A stretch of 44,286 bases of DNA from a bacterium (lineage in GTDB: Bacteria > Hydrothermota > Tepidihabitantia > Tepidihabitantales > Tepidihabitantaceae), in the NCBI GenBank assembly GCA_035505375.1, contig DATJQV010000038.1, positions 1 through 44,286 of the forward strand, in the 5' to 3' direction. Every line of letters begins with the position of its first letter. Positions within the stretch are counted from its first letter, which is position 1. The notes under the pieces were generated by a model. The model saw only the letters and a list, made by a program, of their open reading frames with translations. It was not told the DNA's origin and made no database searches. Shown here in pieces: positions 33,197 to 42,339 of this stretch. The translations under genes and the position numbers were made by a program.

Positions 33197-34843
33197 ATGG
33201 GCCGCAGGTCCCTCCAGGAAAAATTGCGCACTCGTGCCGGCATGGCCGTCGTGCTGGCCGCAGTCGCGCTCTTCGCCGTGGCCATGTACCTCCCGGCCAC
33301 GCGTTTCAACTTCGTCTGGGACGACGCGTCACTCATCACCGGACACGGAGCCAGGGACCAAGGACCAGGATTCTGGACCCCGACCTCTGACTCCCGACTC
33401 CCATCCCCCGCCTACTACCGTCCGCTGGTAACGCTGAGCTTCCGACTGGACCGAATGCTCTCTCGGACCAACGCACACTGGTTCCACTTCGTCAACGTGC
33501 TGCTGTTCGCACTGGCCGCGGCGGCGGTCACCCTGGTCTTGTGGGAGTTGCTGCATTCCGGGGTCTGGGCGCTGCTGGGCGGCCTGCTTTTCACGGCGCA
33601 CTCGTCCCACGTCGAAACGGTCGCCTACGTCTCCGGCCGGACCGACATCATGCTGACCTTGTTAACGGCGCTGGCCGCTTTTGTGCTGCTCCGCTCCTTC
33701 CGCAAGCGCAACCGCTGGTGGCGGCTGGCAGTTCCGCCCATGTTCGGCCTCGCCCTGCTCAGCAAGGAGACCGCGGTCATGTTTCCGCTGCTTGTCGCTT
33801 TGACCCCACTCCTGGTCGGCGTCAGGTACGACCGTCGATACTGGTGGTTGGTGCTGGCTTCCCTGGCGGTCCTGGCGGGCTATCTGCTGCTCCACGTGGC
33901 GGCGGTCCGGTCGCCGATTCCGCTCGCGATCCAGGCCGGATTCGGGCGCCGGCTTCTTGCTGCGGCCAATACTTTCGGGCTTTACATCCGGATGTTCTTC
34001 TGGCCGCTCGCGCACCGCGTCAGATACCCGGCCAGCAACGTGTTCTTTACGCTGACTCCGAACCTGCTCTTGGCCCTGCTTTTCGCGGTCTCGGTGCCCC
34101 TGCTCTCGCTCCAACGCCGGTTCACGGCAACGCTTTGGGGCTACGCCTGGACGATCGCGTTTCTGCTCCCGGTCTTGAGCATCGCGACGCCTGGACCGCT
34201 CGCCGCGGAAAGACTGCTCTGCCTGCCTTCGGCGGGCATGGTGATGGTCCTGGTCACAGTGCTGTCGCGTCTACTCACATTCCGAATCACTGCTCGGAAG
34301 GTGGTCGGAATCGGGCTGGCCGCGATCGTGTTGTTCCTGGCTGTGGATACAATGGTCCGCTCGCGCATCTGGCGAAACGACGAAACTCTGTTCACGGCGA
34401 TGGTCCGCGAAGCTCCGGACGCGCCGACGGCCTACGCCGGCCTCGCTGACGCTATAGCCGCGCAGCGGCCGGATTCCGCACTCGCGCTGTACAATCACGC
34501 GCTGCGGCTGGACCAAGGCTATGTCCACGCCTACGTTAACTCGGCCAGGCTGCTGAGCGAGAGAGGCGACCATCGCCGCGCGATTCACCAGTTCCGTCTT
34601 GCCAGAGATCTGGACCCCAACTCGGCAATGGTACTGAATGACCTCGGCGTGGCGTTCACCGAGGCGGGTGAGCCAGACAGCGCGCTGGCAACTTTCGCGT
34701 ATGCGGTCGCCAAGTACCCCAACTCGCACACGCTCCGGCTCAACTATGCGAACTCTCTATCTGCAGCCGGCCGCACCGAGGAAGCAAACGCGGAACTCCG
34801 CAGCGCCGCAGCCCTCGACAGCGCTGCGCAGAACCGGCGCTGA
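33197..34843 (+). CDS. TMTC-like membrane protein with C-terminal TPR repeats
   Basis: 548 residues. The first helix is followed by FNFVWDDASLITGH, and later HSSHVETVAYVSGRTDIMLTLL, both typical of TMTC/PMT-type membrane glycosyltransferase-like proteins. About ten helices reach residue 390, then at least three tetratricopeptide repeats (AYAGLADAI, AYVNSARLLSERGDHRRAI, VLNDLGVAFTEAGEPDSAL). It may transfer sugar to proteins or organise envelope proteins. A 20-residue repeat-encoded insert (33348-33410) lies between the WDD motif and YYRPLVTLSF, the position of a luminal loop. Confidence 0.78.
   Translation: MGRRSLQEKLRTRAGMAVVLAAVALFAVAMYLPATRFNFVWDDASLITGHGARDQGPGFWTPTSDSRLPSPAYYRPLVTLSFRLDRMLSRTNAHWFHFVNVLLFALAAAAVTLVLWELLHSGVWALLGGLLFTAHSSHVETVAYVSGRTDIMLTLLTALAAFVLLRSFRKRNRWWRLAVPPMFGLALLSKETAVMFPLLVALTPLLVGVRYDRRYWWLVLASLAVLAGYLLLHVAAVRSPIPLAIQAGFGRRLLAAANTFGLYIRMFFWPLAHRVRYPASNVFFTLTPNLLLALLFAVSVPLLSLQRRFTATLWGYAWTIAFLLPVLSIATPGPLAAERLLCLPSAGMVMVLVTVLSRLLTFRITARKVVGIGLAAIVLFLAVDTMVRSRIWRNDETLFTAMVREAPDAPTAYAGLADAIAAQRPDSALALYNHALRLDQGYVHAYVNSARLLSERGDHRRAIHQFRLARDLDPNSAMVLNDLGVAFTEAGEPDSALATFAYAVAKYPNSHTLRLNYANSLSAAGRTEEANAELRSAAALDSAAQNRR
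33348..33410. repeat. In-frame degenerate repeat inside the TPR membrane gene
   Basis: CAGGGACCAAGGACCAGG, then GACCTCTGACTCCCGACTCCC-type units. It inserts about 20 residues (GARDQGPGFW and following) into a protein whose flanking motifs are intact. Confidence 0.7.
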
Positions 34844-34846
34844 AGT

Positions 34847-34887
34847 CACCCCAGTCCCCGGCCTCTGCCCTCTGGCCCCCGGCCTCA
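34847..34887. repeat. CCCCGGCCTCTGCCC-type repeat between convergent genes
   Basis: CCCCGGCCTCTG, CCCTCTGG and CCCCCGGCCTCAG follow each other in the 41-base gap between the TPR membrane gene and nadE, just touching the nadE stop codon. Confidence 0.6.
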
Positions 34888-36525
34888 GTACCGCGCAGCC
34901 ATCGGCATCCGCCAGCCCGTGCCGAACGCCCGGCTGGTCACTTTCAAACCGGGCGCGGCCTGCCGCCGTTTGTACTCGTTCCTCGTCACGGCCCGTATGA
35001 CCCAGTCTACCGTGTCGCGGCTGTGTCCGGTCGCCACGATCTCATCGGCCGAGCGGCCCTGATCCACGTAGGCCTCGATGATGGCATCGAGCTCCTCGTA
35101 GGGGGGAAGCGTGTCTTGGTCGGTCTGGTCAGGTCGGAGCTCGGCTGACGGCGGCTTGCGGATGATGGAATGAGGGATTACATCGCCCCTGCGGTTGATG
35201 TAGTTTGCCAGCGCGTAGACCGTGGTCTTGGGGACGTCGGCGATCACGCACAGGCCGCAGGCCATGTCCCCGTAAAGCGTACAGTACCCGACGGCAATCT
35301 CGCTCTTGTTCCCGGTCCCCAGCACCAAATGGCCGAGCTTGTTGGATATCGCCATCAGGATGTTGCCACGGACCCGGGCCTGAAGGTTCTCCTCGGTAGT
35401 ATCGGGTTTGCGCCCCGCGAAATCGCGCTCGAGCAGCGACAGGTAGGCATGATAGGCCTCGCTGATCCCTATCTCGCGGAGATCGATATCGAGGTTTGTC
35501 GCAAGCTGGCGCGAGTCCTCGACGCTGCCGCGGGATGAGTACTCGGACGGCATCGTGATTCCGAGAACGTTCTCCGGCCCCAGCGCCGCCACGGCAAGGC
35601 AGCACACGACCGCGGAGTCGATGCCGCCGGAAAGCCCGAGCACCACCTTTCTGAACCCGCACTTCCGCACGTAGTCGCGCACGCCAAGCACAAGCGCGTC
35701 GTGGATGGACCCAACCGCATCGATCTCAGCATAGTTGCTCTCCGCGCCGACCGTCTCGGTCTCAACCACGGTGAGCTCCTCCTCAAAGGACTTCAGCACC
35801 ATCTGGGGCATTCCACGCCGGTCGAACGCCATGCTCCGGCCGTCGAACACCAGGTCGTCGTTCCCGCCGACCTGGTTTACGAACACAAAAGGCAGCCCGT
35901 GCCGGGACGCGTGCCCGGAAACCAGCCGCTTTCTGACTGCCTCCTTGCCAACAGTGAACGGCGAGGCCGAGATGTTGATCAGCACTGTCGCGCCGGCTGA
36001 TGCGAGTTCCGCTATCGGGTCGCGATCATACAGCGTCCGCTCCCACATCTCCGGAGAATTCCACGCGTCTTCACATATCGTCATCCCAAGCATCTCGCCG
36101 CGGAATCTCACCGGCCGCACGTTATCGGCAGCGTCGAAGTACCGCGTTTCGTCGAATACGTCGTAGGTCGGCAGCAGTGACTTGGCCTGCCGGGACTGTT
36201 CCCTGCCTCCGGCCACGAGCACGGCGGCGTTCAACAGACCCTTGCCCGGGCTGCGCGATGAACGGACTGGGGCCCCGACGATGATCCCGATTTCGGGGGC
36301 TTGCTCGGAAATCCGCGCAACGTCGGCCAGACCGGATTCCACCCGGTCGATGAACCAGCTTCGGACCAGCAGGTCGCGCGGCGGATAGCCGGTCAGTACG
36401 AGTTCTGGGAAAACGACAAGGTCGGGTTTGATCTGACAAGCCCGGTGGAACAACTGCTGCACGCGCCCGACGTTGCCGGGCACGTCGCCAACTACCGGAT
36501 TCAGCTGAGCCAGAGCGACTCTCAT
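34885..36525 (-). CDS. nadE: Glutamine-dependent NAD+ synthetase
   Basis: 546 residues from the ATG at 36525, the usual length. The N-terminal nitrilase-type glutaminase domain has the triad Glu in VVFPELVLTGYP, Lys in the KSLLPTYDVFDE region and Cys in GMTICEDAW. The C-terminal synthetase has the ATP P-loop GLSGGIDSAVV and GTGNKSEIAVGYCTLYGD. It converts deamido-NAD to NAD using glutamine. The longer frame upstream is unlikely because the next 18 residues are unlike the family. It is divergent from the polysaccharide deacetylase gene. Confidence 0.95.
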   Translation of the reverse strand: MRVALAQLNPVVGDVPGNVGRVQQLFHRACQIKPDLVVFPELVLTGYPPRDLLVRSWFIDRVESGLADVARISEQAPEIGIIVGAPVRSSRSPGKGLLNAAVLVAGGREQSRQAKSLLPTYDVFDETRYFDAADNVRPVRFRGEMLGMTICEDAWNSPEMWERTLYDRDPIAELASAGATVLINISASPFTVGKEAVRKRLVSGHASRHGLPFVFVNQVGGNDDLVFDGRSMAFDRRGMPQMVLKSFEEELTVVETETVGAESNYAEIDAVGSIHDALVLGVRDYVRKCGFRKVVLGLSGGIDSAVVCCLAVAALGPENVLGITMPSEYSSRGSVEDSRQLATNLDIDLREIGISEAYHAYLSLLERDFAGRKPDTTEENLQARVRGNILMAISNKLGHLVLGTGNKSEIAVGYCTLYGDMACGLCVIADVPKTTVYALANYINRRGDVIPHSIIRKPPSAELRPDQTDQDTLPPYEELDAIIEAYVDQGRSADEIVATGHSRDTVDWVIRAVTRNEYKRRQAAPGLKVTSRAFGTGWRMPMAARY

Positions 36526-36539
36526 GGAGTGATAGGCTG

Positions 36540-37532
36540 ATGTCTCAAGGATACGCATGTCCGAGGCCAGAGCCACTGGCACCGGAAATCCTTGTGTCCG
36601 GTCATTTTCAGAACTCAGTCTGCCAAATCAGCAACCCTTGTCAACAACGGGCGCAGGGCTTATTATCTGTCGTAGTGTTCCCTTTAATATTGTTGCTGCT
36701 GCCGGCACAGCTGATGCGACCGGACATTGCGGTCCCGCCGGGGCTCGATACCTTTGACCTCTCGGACCACACCGTAGTCCTGTCGGTAGACGACGGCTAC
36801 CATTCTGTCTACGAGAACGTGTATCCCTTGCTCAAGCGGTATCACATGACGATGACGCTGGCACTCATCACCGGCTGCATCACCGAGGGTAAGCCGTCCT
36901 ACAGCCCTTCCGACCGATTCCTCAATGAGCGCGAGATTCGGGAGATGCTGGACTCCTGCGACATCGAAATAGCCAGCCATACTGTTACTCATGCCTGGCT
37001 GACTCGGATCAGCACTACGTCGGCATGGTGGGAGATAACCGAATCGAAGCGACATCTCGAGTCCATGTTCGGCAGACCGGTGATAACCTTTGTCTACCCC
37101 TACGGCGACATGAACGGCAGGATCCGCGACTTGGTCCGCCGCGCCGGCTACAAACTGGCCCGTGAAGTCGGAGCGGGAACACCGAACCTCTGGGTAGAAC
37201 CCTATCGAATTCCGGAAGTCGAACTCAGGATCGACGCCCGGCTGCCCGCTATCATGACCCACATCCGGCGAAACAAGACAACCGTCATCCTGCTGCACCG
37301 GATTGTCCAGAAGCCCCGCGTCTTCACAGAATGGCCGGTCACCGACTTTGCTGCCCTTCTGGACTGGATACACGAACGTCGGGTTCGCGTCGTTACGCTC
37401 GAGGAACTCTACCGCGAGTGGTGGCGGGACAAACTTAAGCGGACACTTCTGGGGGTTACTACGAAGTCGGACTCTGGCCGGCTATTCCAGGATGTAGACA
37501 TCGACGCCACTCGAACTACCCATCCCCGCTGA
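36540..37532 (+). CDS. Polysaccharide deacetylase (NodB/CE4 family)
   Basis: The NodB domain is clear: VVLSVDDGYHSVYENVYPLL contains the Asp-Asp motif, SHTVTHAWL the two metal His, FVYPYGDMN the third motif and TVILLHRI the C-terminal His. It would remove N-acetyl groups from a surface or wall polysaccharide. A hydrophobic segment (VVFPLILLLLPAQLM) near residue 45 acts as signal anchor. The ATG at 36540 has AGG nearby, but the first 45 residues look unusual; GTG at 36675, just before the anchor, is an alternative. Its last 51 bases overlap the convergent 3D-domain gene. Confidence 0.85.
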   Translation: MSQGYACPRPEPLAPEILVSGHFQNSVCQISNPCQQRAQGLLSVVVFPLILLLLPAQLMRPDIAVPPGLDTFDLSDHTVVLSVDDGYHSVYENVYPLLKRYHMTMTLALITGCITEGKPSYSPSDRFLNEREIREMLDSCDIEIASHTVTHAWLTRISTTSAWWEITESKRHLESMFGRPVITFVYPYGDMNGRIRDLVRRAGYKLAREVGAGTPNLWVEPYRIPEVELRIDARLPAIMTHIRRNKTTVILLHRIVQKPRVFTEWPVTDFAALLDWIHERRVRVVTLEELYREWWRDKLKRTLLGVTTKSDSGRLFQDVDIDATRTTHPR

Positions 37533-38129
37533 TGTAAAGGCGTCCATGTTCTGCTTCCGTCCCACGAATATGTCGATGTGCTTGCCTCTCACGGCAGTTC
37601 CCACGTCGTGGGCGTAGAAAACGCCGCCCAAGACCTGACCGTCAATTGAGACATTCTCTGCCTGAGGGATGTACACGATCGATCCCAAGGGTATGATACG
37701 GGGGTCGACCGCGATGGATCTGAGCTCCGTGAGTCTGTGCCCGCTGCAACCAAGATACTCATCCACTACCTGGGCTCGATTCGCCTGCTTGAGGTAGCTG
37801 ATACGACGCCCGTCCTTGAGACAGGCTGCCGCCTCCTCGCGGAAGGCCTTCACGAAGGCTGAGGAGAATCGGCCGAGAAGTTGGCCGTCGGCAAGGTAGA
37901 TTGCTGAAGATCTGCTGGTAGGGTACTCGGCTTCATCAACCGCCCAGTAGTAGGTGATCTTGAAGCGCCCCAGGTAGCGGGCCTGCGGCGTCCCAACGCT
38001 GTCCTGTCGACCCGAAAGCAGAAAATCAGGCGGCTGTACGCCGGTCCGAACGACGCCGCTTGTGGTCTGCGCCCTGGGCAGGAAACAGGTAGACACCAGC
38101 AGCAACAGGCCTACAGCCCATTTTCTCAT
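37482..38129 (-). CDS. Secreted 3D-domain protein (MltA-like double-psi barrel)
   Basis: 215 residues from the ATG at 38129, followed by a clear signal peptide (KWAVGLLLLVSTCFLPRAQ). The C-terminal 3D domain is visible in IAVDPRIIPLGSIVYIP and AHDVGTAVRGKHIDIFVG, where three Asp give the family its name. It is found in MltA-type murein hydrolases and resuscitation-type proteins, so a role in cell-wall or glycan cleavage is likely, but the catalytic MltA domain is not recognised here. It overlaps the deacetylase gene tail to tail. Confidence 0.82.
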   Translation of the reverse strand: MRKWAVGLLLLVSTCFLPRAQTTSGVVRTGVQPPDFLLSGRQDSVGTPQARYLGRFKITYYWAVDEAEYPTSRSSAIYLADGQLLGRFSSAFVKAFREEAAACLKDGRRISYLKQANRAQVVDEYLGCSGHRLTELRSIAVDPRIIPLGSIVYIPQAENVSIDGQVLGGVFYAHDVGTAVRGKHIDIFVGRKQNMDAFTSAGMGSSSGVDVYILE

Positions 38130-38133
38130 GATA

Positions 38134-38162
38134 TATAGTCCAAATCTCACCGTTCGTGTCAA
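38134..38162 (-). promoter_or_regulatory. Promoter directly before the 3D-domain gene, likely leaderless
   Basis: TTGACA, 17 bases, then ACTATA (with TATATA overlapping by four bases). The -10 box ends about 4 bases before the ATG at 38129, so the transcript should start at or beside the start codon. Confidence 0.65.
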
Positions 38163-38381
38163 GAAAATCCTTGGGGCGTGTTCGGGCAACTGAAACTCCA
38201 GGTGTGTAATCTATTGTGATAGCGCTACTTATCCATAGGCAACCTTGGCCACTGGCCAGACGATGGCCGTCGACAGTCGGTCAGAAAGCCGGCTGAGGCA
38301 TTTCAAACACGCAATCTGGCGCCTACGCATGCGGGACACGAGACTGGCAAGTGACAACCTGGGACATCTGTGGATCACACC

Positions 38382-39413
38382 CTATCCGAGGTCCAGCTCA
38401 CTCTGTTGAGAATTCGAAACCTTGCGGCTGAAGTGGTCATAGGCACGTTTCTGGGCGATGCGTCCCCGCGGAGTTCGCTGGATTAGGCCCTGTTGAACCA
38501 GAAACGGTTCGTAGACCTCCTCCAGCGTGCCAACATCTTCGCCGACTGCCACGGCCAGGGACGAGGCACCGACGGGCCCGCCGTTGAAGCGGTCTATGAT
38601 CGTGAGTAGTATCTTCTTGTCCATCTCGTCCAGTCCGAGCGTATCTACATCAAGCTGAGCCAGGGCGTAGCGAGTTATCTCCTTGTCCACCAATGCCTTA
38701 CCAGCGACTTGAGCAAAGTCACGGACGCGACGCAGCAGGCGGTTAGCTATTCGTGGCGTGCCCCGGGATCTTCTCGCAATCTCTGCCGCAGCGTCGTCCT
38801 CAACCTTCACGCTCAGGATGCGCGCGGTACGTCGGACGATGAGAACGAGGTCTTCTGCCGGGTAGTAGTCGAGGTGGAATGACATGCCGAACCGGGAACG
38901 CAGCGGCGCGGTGAGCAGGCCCGAGCGGGTCGTGGCACCGACCAACGTGAAACCATGGAGGCCGATCTTCTCTGACCTCGCTCCAGGCCCCTTGTCGATG
39001 AGAACGTCGAGTGAGAAATCCTCCATCGCGGGGTACAGGTATTCCTCCACCGACTTGTTGGTCCGGTGAATCTCATCGATGAACAGGACGTCCTTCGGCG
39101 CAAGGCCGGTAAGAATGCCGGCCAGGTCAACCGGCCGTTCGAGTATCGGGCCCGAACTCGCCCTGACCGCGGCGCCCATCTCGCCGGCGATGATGTAGGC
39201 GAGAGTAGTCTTGCCCAGACCGGGTGGGCCGAAAAGCAGAACGTGCTCGAGGGGCTCCCCGCGCAGCTTGGCCGCCTCGATAAATACCCGGAGGTTCTCC
39301 TTCAGACGGTCTTGGCCGATGAAGTCTTTGAGAATTCGGGGGCGGATCTCCTCGTCCAACGCCTCCTCTCCCCGCATCCGCTGGGGAGACGAAACCCGTT
39401 CGGCCTGAACCAC
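38382..39413 (-). CDS. ruvB: Holliday junction branch migration ATPase RuvB
   Basis: 343 residues, normal length. [18 protein letters not shown] is Walker A, LFIDEIHR Walker [10 protein letters not shown] sensor 1 and the arginine-finger region; the C-terminal winged helix holds [14 protein letters not shown] and TPRGR. It drives branch migration with RuvA and prepares junctions for RuvC. The start is GTG at 39413, 5 bases after the ruvA stop; together with ruvC and yebC it forms one minus-strand operon. Confidence 0.97.
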   Translation of the reverse strand: MVQAERVSSPQRMRGEEALDEEIRPRILKDFIGQDRLKENLRVFIEAAKLRGEPLEHVLLFGPPGLGKTTLAYIIAGEMGAAVRASSGPILERPVDLAGILTGLAPKDVLFIDEIHRTNKSVEEYLYPAMEDFSLDVLIDKGPGARSEKIGLHGFTLVGATTRSGLLTAPLRSRFGMSFHLDYYPAEDLVLIVRRTARILSVKVEDDAAAEIARRSRGTPRIANRLLRRVRDFAQVAGKALVDKEITRYALAQLDVDTLGLDEMDKKILLTIIDRFNGGPVGASSLAVAVGEDVGTLEEVYEPFLVQQGLIQRTPRGRIAQKRAYDHFSRKVSNSQQSELDLG

Positions 39414-39417
39414 CCCG

Positions 39418-39978
39418 CTAGCCTCGCTGCGCCAGAGCCAGCTTCAGGAACTCCTGCAGGCTCAGGTTCTCGGCCGCACCGACCCGCCTCAGCCGGTCCC
39501 GGGCCTCGCGTCGGGTGAGGCCCAGCGAGACCAGCGCCGACTCCGCATCCGCCAGCAATTCCGAGCCGGCCTCGGGTGGCGTGGCCTCGGCCTGCAGCTT
39601 CTTGATGATGTTGTCCGCCTTGGTTGCCCCGATGCCGGGCACGGTTCGGAGCACATCGGCCTTGCCGTTGGCGATGACCGAATCTATCTCCCCGGGAGTG
39701 AATCGGGACAACAGGTTCAGGCCGGCCTTGGGCCCGATGCCCGAAACCGATGTCAGCCTTTGGAATGCGGTCATCTCTTCCTTTTCGAGAAACCCGAACA
39801 ACTGGACCCCGTCCCGGGTAAAATGAGTGTGCACCTGCAGGACCACCTCACCACCGACCTCGGCCAGCCGCCGTGATGTCGACAACGGGACCTTCAGGTC
39901 GAACCCGACGCCCTGGCATTCGACGACGACGCGCGTCGGCTCCTTCTCGACCAGGGCACCGCGCAGCCGGGCTAGCAT
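39418..39978 (-). CDS. ruvA: Holliday junction DNA-binding protein RuvA
   Basis: 186 residues. An N-terminal OB fold ([33 protein letters not shown]) is followed by two helix-hairpin-helix motifs ([15 protein letters not shown] and [14 protein letters not shown]) and a C-terminal RuvB-binding three-helix domain ([14 protein letters not shown]). It binds the four-way junction and recruits RuvB. Its start overlaps the ruvC end by 7 bases. Confidence 0.97.
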   Translation of the reverse strand: MLARLRGALVEKEPTRVVVECQGVGFDLKVPLSTSRRLAEVGGEVVLQVHTHFTRDGVQLFGFLEKEEMTAFQRLTSVSGIGPKAGLNLLSRFTPGEIDSVIANGKADVLRTVPGIGATKADNIIKKLQAEATPPEAGSELLADAESALVSLGLTRREARDRLRRVGAAENLSLQEFLKLALAQRG

Positions 39979-40451
39979 CGCCGTCCCGCCTTTGTCGGGA
40001 GCCTGCGGTTAAGGCAGTATGCGGCGGCCAGGGCATCGGCCGCGTGCTCGGAAACTCTCTCGCCCAGCGAGAGTAACCGTTTGACCATGTAGTTCATCTG
40101 GTGTTTCGACGCCCGGCCGCTCCCGGTCACGGACAGCTTGATGGTGGCAGGGGTCAATTCGGTCACCGGTATGCGGTTCCGGCCCAGAACATAGACAATC
40201 GTGCCGCGCGCTTCGGCTGAGCGGATGACGCTCCGCGCCCCGACCGACTTGAAGAAAAGCGTCTCCAGAGCGCAGTGCGTCGGCCGATTGCGCCCGACCA
40301 CCTCTTCGAGGCCATCACCGAGCGAGCGCAGCCGATCAGCAATGGGTTGGCGGGTATCGGTGGTGATGAGGCCGAACTCGGTGGCCTCGCCGTCTTCGAT
40401 TATCCCGTATCCGGTCGCGCCCAGCCCTGGGTCAATCCCCAGAATCCTCAA
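39972..40451 (-). CDS. ruvC: Crossover junction endodeoxyribonuclease RuvC
   Basis: 159 residues of RNase H-like fold. The catalytic acids are visible: Asp7 in LGIDPGLGATG, Glu in CALETLFF and the Asp pair region in SEHAADALAAAYC. The DNA-binding loop RASKHQM is present. It cuts Holliday junctions moved by RuvAB. It begins 6 bases after the yebC stop. Confidence 0.97.
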   Translation of the reverse strand: MRILGIDPGLGATGYGIIEDGEATEFGLITTDTRQPIADRLRSLGDGLEEVVGRNRPTHCALETLFFKSVGARSVIRSAEARGTIVYVLGRNRIPVTELTPATIKLSVTGSGRASKHQMNYMVKRLLSLGERVSEHAADALAAAYCLNRRLPTKAGRRC

Positions 40452-40457
40452 GTGAGG

Positions 40458-41213
40458 CTAGTCCTCGGCCGCTATCTTCTCCAGTATCTCGTCGGGGATG
40501 TCGGAATTGTCGTAGACCTGCTGGACCTCTTCCAACTCCTCAAGCATCTCAATCAGCTTGAGGACCTTGGGGGCATCCTGCTCTGACAGCTTGACCGAGT
40601 TGGCCGCAATCATGGTGAGTTCCGCGCTCTCGGACGCGATGCCGGCGTCCTTGAGCTGCTTCTTCACCTTCTCAAACGAGGAAATGGGAATCAGGATCGA
40701 GTAAGCGCTGGCTTCGGTCTGCACGTCGTCGGCCCCGGCCTCTAGCGCCGCGGTCAGCACCGCGTCCTCGTCCGCCTTGTCCTTGGATACGACGATCAGG
40801 CCCTGTGGCTTGAACTGCCATGCTACCGACCCGGCCGAGCCCATGCTGCCGCCATACTTGTCGAAGACATGCCGGATTTCCGCCGTACTGCGGTTCTTGT
40901 TATCGGTCAGTGCACGAATCATCAGGGCTACTCCACCCGGGCCGTATCCTTCGTAAATGGTCTCTTCGTAAGTAACTCCGGGCAGCTCGCCGGTGCCCTT
41001 CTTGATGGCGCGATCGACGTTGTCGGCCGGCATGTTAATCGCCTTGGCCGAATCGACCGCCGTGCGCAGCCTGGGGTTGGCGTTCACATCTCCGCCGCCG
41101 ATCCGGGCGGCGGTGGTGATTTCCCGAATCAGCTTGGAGAAGGCCGCACCGCGCGCCTGGTCGGCCTTGCCCTTCTTGTGCTTGATTGTTGACCACTTAG
41201 AATGTCCGGACAT
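40458..41213 (-). CDS. yebC: YebC/PmpR-family protein
   Basis: 251 residues from the ATG at 41213, with AGGAGG 6 bases upstream. It starts MSGHSKWSTIKHKKGKAD, the family signature, and contains NMPADNVDRAIKKGTGE and YEGYGPGGVALMI. YebC proteins have been described as transcriptional regulators and, more recently, as ribosome-associated factors that relieve stalling. It heads the yebC-ruvC-ruvA-ruvB operon, a widely conserved order. Confidence 0.95.
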   Translation of the reverse strand: MSGHSKWSTIKHKKGKADQARGAAFSKLIREITTAARIGGGDVNANPRLRTAVDSAKAINMPADNVDRAIKKGTGELPGVTYEETIYEGYGPGGVALMIRALTDNKNRSTAEIRHVFDKYGGSMGSAGSVAWQFKPQGLIVVSKDKADEDAVLTAALEAGADDVQTEASAYSILIPISSFEKVKKQLKDAGIASESAELTMIAANSVKLSEQDAPKVLKLIEMLEELEEVQQVYDNSDIPDEILEKIAAED

Positions 41214-41376
41214 AACTATCCTCCTCAGCAGCCGGCGCCGCGGCACCGGTTGTCGTCAAGTCGATTGGATGCCGGAACCCGCCGGGGAACCGTTCCGGGT
41301 TCGACGCCTGCAGTTCCAGACACTATTGTAGGTATGAAGACGCTGATGTCAAACATCGCACCGCCTGATGATTAGC

Positions 41377-41405
41377 TTGACAAGAACGTCAAACGAGCTT
41401 AACTT
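41377..41405 (+). promoter_or_regulatory. Sigma-70-type promoter of the PorV-like gene, nearly leaderless
   Basis: TTGACA, a 17-base spacer and TAACTT. The -10 box ends 9 bases before the ATG at 41415, so the leader would be 0-3 nt. No ribosome site is present. Confidence 0.7.
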
Positions 41406-41414
41406 AGAAGTACC

Positions 41415-42317
41415 ATGCTCGCGCTGACATTGGTTATCACCCTTGTCGGAATTGATCCAGATGCCGGCACTACCGGCTTCGATTTCCTCCGGCTGACTCC
41501 CACCGCCCGCGAAGCGGCGATGGGCGGGGCAGCCATCGGGAGCACGCCGAGTCCGATGGGCTTCTGGTACAACCCGGCGAACGTCTTGTCGGCCGGGAGC
41601 CCGCGAGCGCACGTCGGATACCTGAACTACGTCGCGGGCGTCCAGACCGGTTCCGCTGCGTACAGCCGGCCGGTCGGCAGCGACAAAGGCGTCGGGCTGG
41701 GCGTGACGTATCTGAACTCCGGTACCATGAAGCGCACGAACCAGCAGGGCGATGAGGAAGGCACGTTCGGCCTTTCCTATGCCGATCTGAACGTGAGCGG
41801 AGCAATGCGATTCGGCGAGGCGCTGGAGGTCGGAGTGGGAGTGCAGGGGCTATACGGCTCGATCGACACCTTTTTCGCGATGGGATTGGCCGGCAATATC
41901 GGCGCGAATTACAAGCTGCCGGTCAACGGCCTTACCGCTGGCATAGCTGTAGAAAACGTCGGGCGACAGCTCAAAGCATTCCAGAGCGGCATTGACCCCC
42001 TGCCCATGGATATCGGACTGGGAGTTGCATATCAGCCGAACCCATCGCTCAATCTGGTGCTTGACGTGCACAAACCGACCGCTGATCAAGTCAGGGTCCG
42101 TGCCGGCGTTGAAGGCTGGGTTACGGACGTCCTGTGTCTGCGCGCCGGGTACGACAGCTACGGCCCTGACCTCAAGTCGGGAGGTGGCACTGACATTCTG
42201 GCCGGGCTGACCACCGGACTCGGACTCCGCTGGCACGGATACGAACTGGACTATTGCTTCATCCCCATGATCGAACTCGGGGCCGCCCACCGCCTCTCGC
42301 TGGCGTTTTCTCTTTAG
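41415..42317 (+). CDS. PorV/PorQ-type outer-membrane barrel protein (UPF0164-like)
   Basis: 300 residues. A short signal peptide (LALTLVITLVG) precedes FDFLRLTPTAREAAMGGAAI, SPMGFWYNPANV and repeated amphipathic strands, ending in an alternating beta-strand (AHRLSLAFSL), as in barrel proteins of the PorV/FadL-like group. PorV serves type IX secretion in Bacteroidota; homologues are common in candidate phyla without that system. The ATG must be the true start, because the signal begins there. It heads a three-gene plus-strand run with the HD exonuclease and rsmG. Confidence 0.85.
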   Translation: MLALTLVITLVGIDPDAGTTGFDFLRLTPTAREAAMGGAAIGSTPSPMGFWYNPANVLSAGSPRAHVGYLNYVAGVQTGSAAYSRPVGSDKGVGLGVTYLNSGTMKRTNQQGDEEGTFGLSYADLNVSGAMRFGEALEVGVGVQGLYGSIDTFFAMGLAGNIGANYKLPVNGLTAGIAVENVGRQLKAFQSGIDPLPMDIGLGVAYQPNPSLNLVLDVHKPTADQVRVRAGVEGWVTDVLCLRAGYDSYGPDLKSGGGTDILAGLTTGLGLRWHGYELDYCFIPMIELGAAHRLSLAFSL

Positions 42318-42339
42318 GCCGGCACCTGCAGAGACTTAA

